From Streptococcus sobrinus DSM 20742 = ATCC 33478 (GTDB lineage Bacteria > Bacillota > Bacilli > Lactobacillales > Streptococcaceae), in assembly GCF_000686605.1 (NCBI RefSeq), contig NZ_JMLC01000005.1, positions 50,908 through 114,907 of the forward strand: a DNA stretch of 64,000 bases, read 5' to 3'. Shown one piece after another: positions 55,035 to 63,682 of the stretch. A program made the translations under genes and the position numbers. Under the pieces are notes generated by a model. That model did not search any database. It saw only the letters and a list, made by a program, of their open reading frames with translations, and had not been told where the DNA came from. How positions within the stretch are numbered: the stretch's first letter is position 1; every line of letters begins with the position of its first letter.

Positions 55035-55235
55035 TGAAAAAAGCACAGTATGTTAACTGCTGGTTTTATCCAGCTTCACTTGCTGTGCACTTGATTGCTA
55101 TGTAATTGAGTGATAAACGGTAGAATTTCAGTCAGCCTCTTTATCTGCTCGCAGCACCCGCAGACTTTCTGGAAAAGGCGAGCCCACCTACTTATCCGTT
55201 GTCACCATTATATAAGAAAAGCCTCTAATTGTAAA
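55035..55235 (-). promoter_or_regulatory. Second copy of the serS promoter and T-box leader, altered
   Basis: Closely matches 52,876-53,042: same promoter TTTACA (55235 to 55230)-17-TATAAT (55212 to 55207), same Stem I region and the same GAAATTCTACC specifier segment. The antiterminator is lost: the bulge TGGAACC is replaced by a simple hairpin GCTGG-ATAAAA-CCAGC, nested in GCACAG...CTGTGC followed by TTTTTT, a plain terminator. Predicted outcome: short transcripts that end before 55,035. Confidence 0.8.
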
Positions 55236-55449
55236 GACTGGCTGTCGGTTGACCTAGCCTGAAACGGGGTGTTGGCTAATCTGTCTCTAACCGAGCCTTG
55301 TCTTCTGCTCGTCTGATTTTCAGCCTATTTCTGATAGCTTGGCTCCCTCATAAGAAAAGCTTCTGATAAGCCAGAAGGCAAGTCAACGAAGACCAGAAAT
55401 CTGGCGAGACATCCTGCCTAATTTTTTTATCTTGCTGAGTTTCTCAGAT
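55236..55449 (+). other. Gap between the leader copy and manO
   Basis: No gene or clear terminator recognised in this 214-base stretch. CTGAG-AAA-CTCAG (about 55,435-55,447) is a short stem near the manO stop without a T-tract on the minus strand. Confidence 0.5.
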
Positions 55450-55824
55450 TTAACCTTTCTTTTTAAAGAGGCCTGTGATACTCCCCCAAAACTTCTGCCA
55501 GAGAGTAGGAAGACGAACGATTTTATCGTTGCCAACCTTTTCGCGAGCAGCTTTGAGAATCTTACCCGAGTCCTTGGAGGCAAAGAGGAATTTTCCTTGA
55601 TTGGTAAAGACCTGGAAATGTCGGCTAACCTTACGTCCTGAGACATTAGCCCCGATTTTTTCCACAGAAGTCCAAGGAATCTGGATATTATCCTCGGGAT
55701 TACTGTCATTGTAAAACTCTAGGGCCTTGTCACCAATCATATACTTGCCGACCTTATTGCCCATGCCCATATAAAATACTCCAGTTGTGGTCACGTTGAC
55801 CTTGCTGTTGAGTGATTGTGCCAT
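55450..55824 (-). CDS. manO: ManO-type protein of the mannose PTS operon (DUF956), copy 1
   Basis: 124 residues, DUF956. Starts MAQSLNSKVNVTTTGVFYMG and has the family core IGDKALEFYNDSNPEDNIQIPW (about 30-51). ManO accompanies manLMN in many lactic acid bacteria and is proposed to modulate the permease; its biochemistry is unknown. Last gene of man operon 1. Clearly related to the copy at 59,009 (QSLN.K...T; IQIPW). Confidence 0.9.
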   Translation of the reverse strand: MAQSLNSKVNVTTTGVFYMGMGNKVGKYMIGDKALEFYNDSNPEDNIQIPWTSVEKIGANVSGRKVSRHFQVFTNQGKFLFASKDSGKILKAAREKVGNDKIVRLPTLWQKFWGSITGLFKKKG

Positions 55825-55905
55825 AGTTCCTACCTTTATGTTTTTTTCTATTATACCATAAGAAAAAGAGGACCGAAGCCCTCCTTTTGTCCTGTTAAAG
55901 ATGAA

Positions 55906-56826
55906 TTACATGATTCCGATAACGTGGAAGACAACACCGATAACAAAGAGACCGATAATCATTACGATTGGAGAAACCTTCTTCTTAAGCAACCACATAC
56001 AAAGAAGAGTAAGTAGTAGACCTAGAAGTCCTGGAATCAATGCGTCTAACTGCATTTGAATAGAGTTAGCCTTCATTTGTCCAAGATTGAGGTTATTGCT
56101 AAAGCCTTCAATGGCTTCCTTCAATTTTGCACCAGTAATGGATCCTTTTGGCAAAGCGACAAATGTTTGACCATTATCGTTCGTCAATTTTTGAGCCTGT
56201 AGGTCGATCGTCATCTTGACACTTACCCAACGTTCAACCAGGGCAGCCAAGATAAACATACCCAAGATTGATGCTCCTTTGGTGATGTCTTGAAGGATAC
56301 CACCAGAGAGGTCTTTAGTGATTTCAGAACCAGCCTTGTAACCCAGCTCTTGAGTGTACCAAAGGAAGGCCATCCGAATGATGTTCCATCCAAAGAAGAA
56401 AATGAGTGGGCCCAAGATATTACCTGAAGTTGCAATCGAAGCACCGAGGGCACCCAAGATAGGACGAACTGTAAACCAGAAGACTGGGTCACCGATACCG
56501 GCCAAAGGTCCCATCATACCGATTTTAACCCCTTGGATTGCGGTATCATCGATTTCAGCCCCATTTGCTTTTTCTTCTTCCAAAGCGAGGGTAACCCCAA
56601 GGATTGGAGCAGCTACGTAAGGGTGAGTATTGAAGAATTCCAAGTGCCGTTCCAAAGCAGCGGAACGTTCTTCTTCAGATTTATAAAGTTTCTTAATGGC
56701 TGGGATTAAGGCATAGGCCCAACCCAAGTTTTGCATCCGTTCATAGTTCCATGACCCTTGCAAGAAAGTGGAACGCCACCAAACTTTACGACGGTCAGAT
56801 TGTGATAATTGAATTCTTTCTGCCAT
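55906..56826 (-). CDS. manN: PTS mannose-family enzyme IID, copy 1
   Basis: 306 residues. Membrane subunit with the IID signatures SWNYERMQNLGWAYALIPAIKKLY (about 25-48) and KIGMMGPLAGIGDPVFWFT (about 110-130), ending in hydrophobic helices (VIMIIGLFVIGVVFHVIGIM). Forms the transmembrane complex with ManM, also the receptor for class IIa bacteriocins in other species. AAGGAG precedes the start, 14 bases after manM. Confidence 0.97.
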   Translation of the reverse strand: MAERIQLSQSDRRKVWWRSTFLQGSWNYERMQNLGWAYALIPAIKKLYKSEEERSAALERHLEFFNTHPYVAAPILGVTLALEEEKANGAEIDDTAIQGVKIGMMGPLAGIGDPVFWFTVRPILGALGASIATSGNILGPLIFFFGWNIIRMAFLWYTQELGYKAGSEITKDLSGGILQDITKGASILGMFILAALVERWVSVKMTIDLQAQKLTNDNGQTFVALPKGSITGAKLKEAIEGFSNNLNLGQMKANSIQMQLDALIPGLLGLLLTLLCMWLLKKKVSPIVMIIGLFVIGVVFHVIGIM

Positions 56827-56840
56827 GATGATGCTCCTTT

Positions 56841-57656
56841 CTAATAATTTTCCAAAATGTCACCGATAGGGTCACCTGAACCACCACCGAAATTACCGCC
56901 TGATGAACTACCACTGCCACCTTGTTTTGAAAGGTTGAGGTAGATGAGTGCAATAGCGACACCGATTGCACCGAGGGCAATAAGAGTAAGTTTAGAAAGA
57001 GCAGCAAAGACGAAACCAAGGACAAAGAATGGCCAGGTTTCACGGCTTGCCATCATGTTGATAACCATGGCGTAACCAACGGCTACGACCATACCACCAC
57101 CGATTTGCATACCATCTGACAACCAGTTAGGAATGGCATTGAGGGCACCCTTAACAGCGTCAGTTGGCAAGAAGAGAAGAAGTCCAATTGGCACAGCAAT
57201 ACGCAGACCTTGCAGAAGAAGGGCTGTAAAGTGAGAACGTTCAACGGCCCGGATATTACCCTTTCTGGCAGCGGCATCGGCACCGTGGACGATACCAACT
57301 GAGAGGGTCCGAACAATCATAGTCAGAGCAAGTCCAGCAACAGCAAGTGGGATAGCTGTACTATAGGCAATAGTGATACCTTTTTGGGTGAAGTTTTCAC
57401 TCTTAACCAAAAGTACCGCAGCCGCTGTAGATGCAAGCGCTACGTCGGGAGCTACCGCAGCCCCGATGTTAGCCCAACCAAGAGCCAACATTTGTAGTGT
57501 ACCACCAAGAATGATAGCTTCTGTTGGGTGGCCAGTGGCTAACCCAATCAAGGTACAAGCTACCAAGGGTTGGTGGAATTGGAATTGGTCCAAGATACCA
57601 TCAAGACCTGCTAAAAAGGCAATGATGAGGACCAAAATAATAGAAATAATAGACAT
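56841..57656 (-). CDS. manM: PTS mannose-family enzyme IIC, copy 1
   Basis: 271 residues, polytopic. AGLDGILDQFQFHQPLVACT at the N-terminus and GGTLQMLALGWANIGAAVAPD (about 50-70) match the canonical streptococcal glucose/mannose permease more closely than copy 2 does. C-terminus has a Gly/Ser-rich extension (GGSGSSSGGNFGGGSGDPIG) before ILENY. Confidence 0.97.
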   Translation of the reverse strand: MSIISIILVLIIAFLAGLDGILDQFQFHQPLVACTLIGLATGHPTEAIILGGTLQMLALGWANIGAAVAPDVALASTAAAVLLVKSENFTQKGITIAYSTAIPLAVAGLALTMIVRTLSVGIVHGADAAARKGNIRAVERSHFTALLLQGLRIAVPIGLLLFLPTDAVKGALNAIPNWLSDGMQIGGGMVVAVGYAMVINMMASRETWPFFVLGFVFAALSKLTLIALGAIGVAIALIYLNLSKQGGSGSSSGGNFGGGSGDPIGDILENY

Positions 57657-57692
57657 TATTCTAGTTCCTTTCGTTTCTATCTCTAAAGTTAA

Positions 57693-58694
57693 CTATTGAA
57701 TGTGAGCTTTTTCAATCAGGTCAAACAAATCTTTCTTAGAATCGTTTGGCACCTTACGCACGTCGAATTTAACACCCAGGTCACGCAATTTTTCAAAGGT
57801 TGCCACATCGTCTTTGTCCATAGACAAAACGTTGTTGACAACAGTCTTACCAGTTGAGTGAGCCATTGAACCGACATTAAGTTCTTTGATTGGCACGCCA
57901 CCTTCGATAGCTTCAAGAGCTTCTTGTGGGGTTTCAAACAAGATCAGTGCGTGCGTATTACCGAAGCGAGGGTCCTTAGCGGCTTCAATCAATTTCTTGA
58001 TTGGAACAACATTGGCCTTGACACCATTTGGTGCTGCCTGCTTAATCAAGCTCTTACGCAAGTCATCTTTAGCAACCGCATCGGATGCAACAATAATCCG
58101 ATTAGCCTTAGAAGCAGGTGTCCAGCCTGTCGCAACTTGGCCGTGCAGGAGACGCGTGTCCACCCGTGCCAAATTGATTTTAAGCTTACCATCTCCAATG
58201 ACAGTTCCTTCTGGAATAGCGCCGGAAGGATGCTGTCCAACTGAAGCCGCAGCAGTAGCTGCTGGATCTTCCTCAACGGGGTCAAGCTCTTCAGGAAGCG
58301 GCTTGATTCCACCTTTTGCTTCCTTGATGATGTTTGCCGCTACTTGATCGACACCTGCATCAGCCGCCATCATGCGTTCTGTGTAGGCTTGGATCAGCAT
58401 TGGCAAGTTTAGTCCTGTGATGATAGCCATCTTGCGATCGCTCAATTCACCCATAACGCGACTAGCTTGGTTAAATGGTGAACCTGACCAAAGGTCAGCT
58501 AGGACTAGGATTTCATCGTCAGCCTCAAATTGTGCGATAGCATCATTGAAGTGTCCATACAAATCATCAGGTCCTTCGTTTGGCATGAAGGTTACAACTT
58601 GAACCTTCTCTTGCTCACCAAAAATCATGGAGCCAGATTGGTGGATACCTTCAGCGAATTTACCGTGGCTGGCAATAATAATACCGATACCCAT
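57693..58694 (-). CDS. manL: PTS mannose-family enzyme IIAB, copy 1
   Basis: 333 residues. IIA domain with phospho-His10 in [13 protein letters not shown]; Pro/Ala/Glu-rich hinge (about 135-160); IIB domain with phospho-His in [16 protein letters not shown]. Cytoplasmic subunit that passes phosphate from HPr to incoming mannose, glucose or glucosamine, and a known regulator of catabolite control in streptococci. First gene of operon 1. AAGGAGG precedes the ATG. Confidence 0.98.
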   Translation of the reverse strand: MGIGIIIASHGKFAEGIHQSGSMIFGEQEKVQVVTFMPNEGPDDLYGHFNDAIAQFEADDEILVLADLWSGSPFNQASRVMGELSDRKMAIITGLNLPMLIQAYTERMMAADAGVDQVAANIIKEAKGGIKPLPEELDPVEEDPAATAAASVGQHPSGAIPEGTVIGDGKLKINLARVDTRLLHGQVATGWTPASKANRIIVASDAVAKDDLRKSLIKQAAPNGVKANVVPIKKLIEAAKDPRFGNTHALILFETPQEALEAIEGGVPIKELNVGSMAHSTGKTVVNNVLSMDKDDVATFEKLRDLGVKFDVRKVPNDSKKDLFDLIEKAHIQ

Positions 58695-58789
58695 TCTTGA
58701 ATTTCCTCCTTTATTATTAGTTGCCCCTCTTCCACATAAATCTCTCCCTCAGACTTTTCTTCATAGAATTAGGACAGTCAAGAACACTA

Positions 58790-58818
58790 TAATTGTAAAA
58801 CGCTTTCAGGGAAAAGTC
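58790..58818 (-). promoter_or_regulatory. Promoter of man operon 1 with cre-like site
   Basis: Minus strand: TTGACT (58818 to 58813), 17 bases, TACAAT (58795 to 58790). The spacer contains TGAAAGCGTTTTAC, 13 of 14 to the cre consensus TGWAARCGYTWNCW. CcpA control is likely. Confidence 0.75.
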
Positions 58819-58967
58819 AAGCTAATTTTTTCAAAAAACTGCAAACATTTTCAAAAAATATCATTTTCTATCGTTAATTCTTTCATTTTCAAGTATTGCT
58901 GCCATCAATTCTGACCTTGTCAACTTAAGGTTGAAGCCTTTATCTAGCGCTTTTGAACAAAAAAAGA

Positions 58968-59003
58968 GGGTGAGAAAACCGCTTAGATTTTCTCACCCTC
59001 TTA
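58968..59003 (-). terminator. Terminator of man operon 2
   Basis: Minus strand GAGGGTGAGAAAA / TTTTCTCACCCTC, perfect 13-bp stem, then TTTTTTT. It ends operon 2 before the operon 1 promoter, so the two operons are separate transcripts. Confidence 0.95.
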
Positions 59004-59008
59004 TGATT

Positions 59009-59395
59009 TTATTTTTTCTTGGCAATGAGTCGGACAAGATTTTTAAAGCGTTGTTTTAAAATTGTTCCGACACCCTGTGCCCTCCTCAGACTTTCACGAG
59101 GAATCCGTTTTTGAATAGCTTTGATGGTCTCACGGCTTTTACGACTTGAAAAGCGTAAGTTCCCATTGTGCTTGGTACGGATTTCAAAACGTGGGATGTA
59201 TCTACCCCCAAAGTAAATGTCAACAATGACATAGGTTACTTCAGTCCAAGGAATTTGAATATAATCCCGCAACTTGGTATCGTTGTAAAATTCAAAGGCC
59301 TGATCGCCAACCATGATATTGCCGTAAATCGGACCTTCACGGAACCAAGTTCCCTTAGAGGTTATATCCATCTTTGTATTCAGCGATTGAACCAT
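59009..59395 (-). CDS. manO: ManO-type protein (DUF956), copy 2
   Basis: 128 residues. Starts MVQSLNTKMDITSKGTWF and shares VGDQAFEFYND and YIQIPW with copy 1; the C-terminus is strongly basic (KQRFKNLVRLIAKKK). Thirteen bases separate it from the manN2 stop. Function unknown as for copy 1. Confidence 0.9.
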   Translation of the reverse strand: MVQSLNTKMDITSKGTWFREGPIYGNIMVGDQAFEFYNDTKLRDYIQIPWTEVTYVIVDIYFGGRYIPRFEIRTKHNGNLRFSSRKSRETIKAIQKRIPRESLRRAQGVGTILKQRFKNLVRLIAKKK

Positions 59396-59408
59396 AGACT
59401 GTCTCCGC

Positions 59409-60332
59409 TTAGATTAAACCGATGACATGAACTACAATTGCTACAACAAAGATTCCCAAAATAATGATAATTGGAGAGACTCTCTTCTTAAGCAGGTACA
59501 TACACAGGAAGGTCAGACCAAGAGCTGCGAGACCAGGAATCAACGAATCTAAGTTATCTTGAAGTGTGGTAACCTTGTTGATATCAAGAGATTTTCCCTT
59601 GCCCAAATTGTACTGGGTCAGAGCTTCTTTAATCCCCTTAACGCCAGCAGGAAGTTTATCCCATTCAATATAAGCACCAGACTGTTGTTTAACGGTAGAA
59701 ACAACTGGGGTAAAGGTGATGGTTACCCAGCGTTCGATAAGGGATCCGATAACAAACATCCCCATCATAGAAGCTCCACGGGTTACTTGTTGGAGCAGAT
59801 TACCTGAGACGTCATCGGTAATGGCAGTCCCTGCTCGGTAACCAAATTCTTGACCATACCATTTAACAACAAAGGCCATGACATTCCAAAGTACATAGAA
59901 GAGAATTGGGCCTAGGACATTACCAGAAACAGCCAAACTAGCTCCCAATGAAAGAAGGATTGGACGAAGGGTAAACCAGAAGAGGGGGTCGCCGGCACCA
60001 GCCAGAGGTCCCATCATACCAACCTTGACCCCACTGATGGCAGCATCATCAACCTTGGCTCCGTTAGCACGATCTTCTTCTAGTGCTAGGGTAACCCCAA
60101 AGATTGGGTTAGCCATGAAGGGGTGGGTATTGAAGAATTCCAAGTGACGCTTAAGGGCAGCTGCTCGGTCTTCTTTAGACTTGTAGAGTTTTCTGATGGC
60201 AGGGATAAAGGTATAAGCCACCCCACCATTTTGCATCCGTTCGTAGTTGAAAGAACTCAAAAGGAAGTAAGAGCGGATGAATGTTTTAAAGCGATCTGAT
60301 TTTGTCAGAGTAATTTTATTATTATCAGCCAT
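59409..60332 (-). CDS. manN: PTS mannose-family enzyme IID, copy 2
   Basis: 307 residues. SSFNYERMQNGGVAYTFIPAIRKLY and KVGMMGPLAGAGDPLFWFT align with copy 1 throughout; differences cluster in the middle-to-C-terminal loop (about 210-260, e.g. QQSGAYIEWDKLPAG), the part expected outside the membrane. AGGAGG precedes the start. Confidence 0.97.
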   Translation of the reverse strand: MADNNKITLTKSDRFKTFIRSYFLLSSFNYERMQNGGVAYTFIPAIRKLYKSKEDRAAALKRHLEFFNTHPFMANPIFGVTLALEEDRANGAKVDDAAISGVKVGMMGPLAGAGDPLFWFTLRPILLSLGASLAVSGNVLGPILFYVLWNVMAFVVKWYGQEFGYRAGTAITDDVSGNLLQQVTRGASMMGMFVIGSLIERWVTITFTPVVSTVKQQSGAYIEWDKLPAGVKGIKEALTQYNLGKGKSLDINKVTTLQDNLDSLIPGLAALGLTFLCMYLLKKRVSPIIIILGIFVVAIVVHVIGLI

Positions 60333-60347
60333 TATAGTTCCTCCTCA

Positions 60348-61154
60348 TTAAAAGTCTTCCAAAATTTCGCCGAGTGGGTCGCCAGAGCCACCGCCTTCGC
60401 CAGAGCCACCACCATTGGAGCCACTGCCTTCAAGGGCAAGGAAGAGAAGGGCTAGGCAGGCACCGATGATACCCAAACTAATCAAAGTGAGCTGACTGAT
60501 AGCAGCGAGGGCAAAACCGAGGAAGAAGAAAGGCCATACTTCACGACTAGACATCATGTTGATAACCATGGCATAACCTACGGCTACGACCATACCACCA
60601 CCAAGAGTCATACCGTCTGACAACCAGCTAGGGATTGACTCTAGGCCGCCACGAACCATGTGAGCAGGCAAGAGCATGAGCAAGAGGGCAGGAATAGCAA
60701 CCCGCAGACCTTGCAGAGCCATACCAATAAAGTGCCATCTTTGGATACCAGCGATATTAGCAGACTCAGCTAGGCTGTCCATGATGTGGGCAATGAAGGA
60801 AGCAATTGTCCGGACGAACATGGTAAGAGCAAGACCGGCAACAGCTAGGGGAACAGCAAGCCCGATGGCAGTCCCGATTCCCTTGGATCCTTGACCACCA
60901 AGAAGTAGGATAATGGTAGAGGCAACGGCTGCTAGAGAAGCATCTGGCGCCATGGCTGCACCAACGTTAGCCCAGCCCATGGTGATGAGTTGCAAGCTAC
61001 CACCCAGCATAACACCTAGTTCTAGATTCCCCATTACCAATCCGATAAGGGAACAGGCCACAACAGGCTGGTAGGTTTCAATTTGGTCGTTAACAGAGCT
61101 ACATCCGATGATGAAGGCAACCAGAACGACTAGAACGATTTGAACTATATTCAT
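60348..61154 (-). CDS. manM: PTS mannose-family enzyme IIC, copy 2
   Basis: 268 residues. GGSLQLITMGWANVGAAMAPD and WLSDGMTLGGGMVVAVGYAM align with copy 1, but the first 40 residues differ (IGCSSVNDQIETYQPVVACS), which may change sugar specificity. The C-terminus again carries a Gly/Ser-rich stretch ending GDPLGEILEDF. Confidence 0.97.
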   Translation of the reverse strand: MNIVQIVLVVLVAFIIGCSSVNDQIETYQPVVACSLIGLVMGNLELGVMLGGSLQLITMGWANVGAAMAPDASLAAVASTIILLLGGQGSKGIGTAIGLAVPLAVAGLALTMFVRTIASFIAHIMDSLAESANIAGIQRWHFIGMALQGLRVAIPALLLMLLPAHMVRGGLESIPSWLSDGMTLGGGMVVAVGYAMVINMMSSREVWPFFFLGFALAAISQLTLISLGIIGACLALLFLALEGSGSNGGGSGEGGGSGDPLGEILEDF

Positions 61155-61171
61155 TTATCTATCCTCCGAGA

Positions 61172-62182
61172 TCAATTTTGTTCGGCCAATTTCTTTTCAG
61201 CCGACTGAATGAGGCTATCAATGTTGGCAGGGCTATCACTTGGTACACCGCGAACGTCGAATTTCACACCCAGATTTTGCAATTCCTTAATGGCATCAAC
61301 GTCAGTTTGGTCAAATGATAGGGCCTTGGTAACATTAACCTTACCTTCCTTATAGGCTGAAGAACCGAGGTTAATTTCTTTAACCTCAACCCCAGCCTTG
61401 ATGGCAGCAAGGGCATCTTCAACAGATTCAAAAAGAAGCATGGCCCTGGTATCACCGAAGCGAGGGTCATTGTTGGCTTTGACCATGTTTTCAATGGGAA
61501 TAACATTGACCATAACCCCGTTTGGAGCGGCTTGCTTGATCATATTGGTCCGCAGTTTATCGTGGCAAACTGTGTCAGAGACGACGATAATCCGATTTGG
61601 ATTAGTTGAGTGAGTCCAACCTGTGGCAACTTGTCCGTGAAGCAGACGAGTGTCTACGCGGGCTAAAACATAGTCAATCTTACCATCTCCCAAGACCGTT
61701 CCTTCTGGAATGCTACCTTTTGGAACTGATGCTTCTGCAGGTGCTGGGCTAGTCGTTTCCTGCTCAGGGGTCAGATCTTGAGGAAGAATCTTAACCCCTT
61801 CTTTTGTCTCCTTGTAGATGTTGGCAACAACAGCCTCAACCCCAGCATCCGCCGCCATCATACGCTCAGTATAGGCTTGGATTAGCATAGGCAAGTTGAG
61901 ACCGGTCATGATAACTATCTTCCGCTCAGGGTTTTCTTCCATCAAGCGACTAGCTTGGTTGAAGGGAGAGCCAGACCAGAGGTCAGCAAGGACAAGGATT
62001 TCATCGTCAGCCTCGAACTTTGCGACGGCATCCTGAAAATGTCCATAGAGGTCGTCAGGTCCTTCATTTGGCATGAAAGTGACAACCTGGACCTTTTCTT
62101 GCTCTCCGAAAATCATTGAGCCAGATTGGTGGATACCTTCAGCAAACTTCCCGTGGCTGGCAATAATAATACCGATACCCAT
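61172..62182 (-). CDS. manL: PTS mannose-family enzyme IIAB, copy 2
   Basis: 336 residues. The first 40 or so residues are nearly identical to copy 1, including His10 in ASHGKFAEG; the IIB active site [16 protein letters not shown] is identical. The hinge (about 135-160) and the later IIB domain diverge. Near identity at the 5' end with divergence further on suggests gene conversion or selection on the HPr-facing surface. First gene of operon 2. Confidence 0.97.
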   Translation of the reverse strand: MGIGIIIASHGKFAEGIHQSGSMIFGEQEKVQVVTFMPNEGPDDLYGHFQDAVAKFEADDEILVLADLWSGSPFNQASRLMEENPERKIVIMTGLNLPMLIQAYTERMMAADAGVEAVVANIYKETKEGVKILPQDLTPEQETTSPAPAEASVPKGSIPEGTVLGDGKIDYVLARVDTRLLHGQVATGWTHSTNPNRIIVVSDTVCHDKLRTNMIKQAAPNGVMVNVIPIENMVKANNDPRFGDTRAMLLFESVEDALAAIKAGVEVKEINLGSSAYKEGKVNVTKALSFDQTDVDAIKELQNLGVKFDVRGVPSDSPANIDSLIQSAEKKLAEQN

Positions 62183-62585
62183 TCTTGATTTTCCTCCTTT
62201 TGATATTAGTTTTCCCCCGAAAGGCCTTACAAGCCATTAAAATCGGGGGTTCAAGAACACTTCTATTATAAACGTAATTTTCGGAAAAATCTATACATTT
62301 TCAAAAATTTTCAAGGTTCAGAAATTTTTCGGGTTAGAACTGATGTTGTCTCCTAATAAGAACAGGCAAGCTTTTTTCGCTATCCCGCCCTAGGCCTGGC
62401 CTTTTGGGGATTGATGAAACTTTTCAGAATTCTGAAATCAGAGGGATAAAATGTGACTGGAAATTGAAAATGGACTCGGAGAAGTCCGATTCGGTCTGGC
62501 CTAGCCCTCAAGCTATGAGGAAATCGTCTCTTGACTAGCGAAAAATTTGTTTCCTCCCCACCCTAGAAAACTGGGAGGAATGGAT
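62183..62585 (-). promoter_or_regulatory. Leader and promoter region of man operon 2
   Basis: No gene. Minus strand TATAAT at 62270 to 62265 within TCAAGAACACT..ATTATAAACG (plus strand), similar to TCAAGAACACTATAATTGTAAAACG before operon 1. A canonical -35 (TAGATT at 17 bases) and a full cre site are not evident, so regulation may differ from operon 1. Confidence 0.5.
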
Positions 62586-62620
62586 AAAAAAAGCCCATAA
62601 GAAATAGAATTCTTATGAGC
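62586..62620 (-). terminator. Terminator of the Cof gene
   Basis: Minus strand GCTCATAAGAA / TTCTTATGGGC stem (one G-T pair) followed by TTTTTTT. Confidence 0.92.
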
Positions 62621-62655
62621 ATTCTTGTAAGAGTCATTTGTTTGTTGAGCCTGCC

Positions 62656-63468
62656 TTAAAGAAGCAGTTGGGCCAACTGCTTGGCAACGCCATCTTCTTC
62701 ATTAGTGAATTTGGTCATGGCATCGGCATAGGGAAGAAGGGTATCGCTGGCATTTTTCATGGCGAAGCCTTGTCCCGCATAGGCCAGCATCTCAGTATCA
62801 TTATGTTCATCACCAAAGGCAATCAGGTCCTGAGGGGACTTGCGCAGGCGCTCCAGTAGGTGTTTGAGAGCAAAGGCCTTATTGACCCCCTTGGGCGAAA
62901 ATTCCAAGATATTGAGAGGGCCACCCCAGGAGTCCACTTCCAGTTGGTTGTCGAAGTGTTGGCGGATTTCATCGGCTAGGAGGTACTTGTCAGCCGCATG
63001 AGTCTGCATGAGCAGGGCATTGGGATCGCGCGTGATTTTCTCAGGCTTGAGTTCCATCTTGTCAATAATTCTTGGCACGCCAAAGATTTCCGGTGGAATC
63101 AGCTGGCGATTGTCCATGGTAATATAGAAGTTTTTGCGATATTCGCTAGCCAGGAAGTCTGTTTCAAAGGCCTGGTAGTGGTCCAAAACATCAAAGAGGA
63201 AGTCTTTATCAATCTTCATGCTAAGCTCACCGGCCCACTTGCTTTCAGGAATATGGGTCAGGGCACCGTTAAAATTAATCATGGGTCCACCTAGGCCTAG
63301 GCGCTTGTATGCAGAAATGGACATACGATAAGGTCGTCCAGTGACAATGACGACCTGATGCCCTTGTGCAGCCACCTGCTTGAGGGTATTTACTGTATAG
63401 TCGGAGATGGTATTATCACTGCGTAAGAGTGTCCCATCTAAATCTAAAGCAATAATCTTTTTAGTCAT
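62656..63468 (-). CDS. Cof-type HAD hydrolase
   Basis: 270 residues. Motif I ALDLDGTLLRSDN (Asp nucleophile), motif II VTGRPY, IIB-type cap (about 85-190), motif III Lys in GVNKAFAL and motif IV FGDEHNDTEML. Cof enzymes dephosphorylate sugar phosphates or cofactors. Position next to the man PTS genes, also common in other streptococci, suggests sugar-phosphate homeostasis. Substrate unknown. Confidence 0.93.
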   Translation of the reverse strand: MTKKIIALDLDGTLLRSDNTISDYTVNTLKQVAAQGHQVVIVTGRPYRMSISAYKRLGLGGPMINFNGALTHIPESKWAGELSMKIDKDFLFDVLDHYQAFETDFLASEYRKNFYITMDNRQLIPPEIFGVPRIIDKMELKPEKITRDPNALLMQTHAADKYLLADEIRQHFDNQLEVDSWGGPLNILEFSPKGVNKAFALKHLLERLRKSPQDLIAFGDEHNDTEMLAYAGQGFAMKNASDTLLPYADAMTKFTNEEDGVAKQLAQLLL

Positions 63469-63535
63469 AAGCTTTATTATAGCAGATTAGGCAAAAACAG
63501 GATCGGAAATTACCTACTTTCAATTATAGCTGTTT

Positions 63536-63564
63536 TTGACAATTTTAAGGAAGAGTACTACTAT
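63536..63564 (+). promoter_or_regulatory. Promoter of the interrupted gene
   Basis: TTGACA (63536-63541), 17-base spacer, TACTAT (63559-63564). Points to the ATG at 63662. Confidence 0.65.
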
Positions 63565-63661
63565 AAATGTGCTAATTTTCAAAAAATTCAAAAAGCTGCT
63601 TTAGCTTTTTCTATTTGGTTAGCAGGGAGTTTAAGTCATTAAACGATAAGGAGATTTTAAT

Positions 63662-63682
63662 ATGAATAAATTGCAAGAATAA
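63662..63682 (+). pseudogene. Start of a gene apparently interrupted by an IS30-type element
   Basis: ATAAGGAG, 7 bases, then ATG AAT AAA TTG CAA GAA and an in-frame TAA exactly where the insertion sequence begins. A good promoter precedes it. The remainder of the gene, if any, would lie beyond the element outside the window, so its identity is unknown. Confidence 0.55.

Noticed and set aside
58740..58830. Sigma-54 promoter for the man operon, as in Listeria and Enterococcus
   Set aside because: No TGGCAC-N5-TTGCA pattern; a vegetative TTGACT-17-TACAAT with a cre-like site is present instead.
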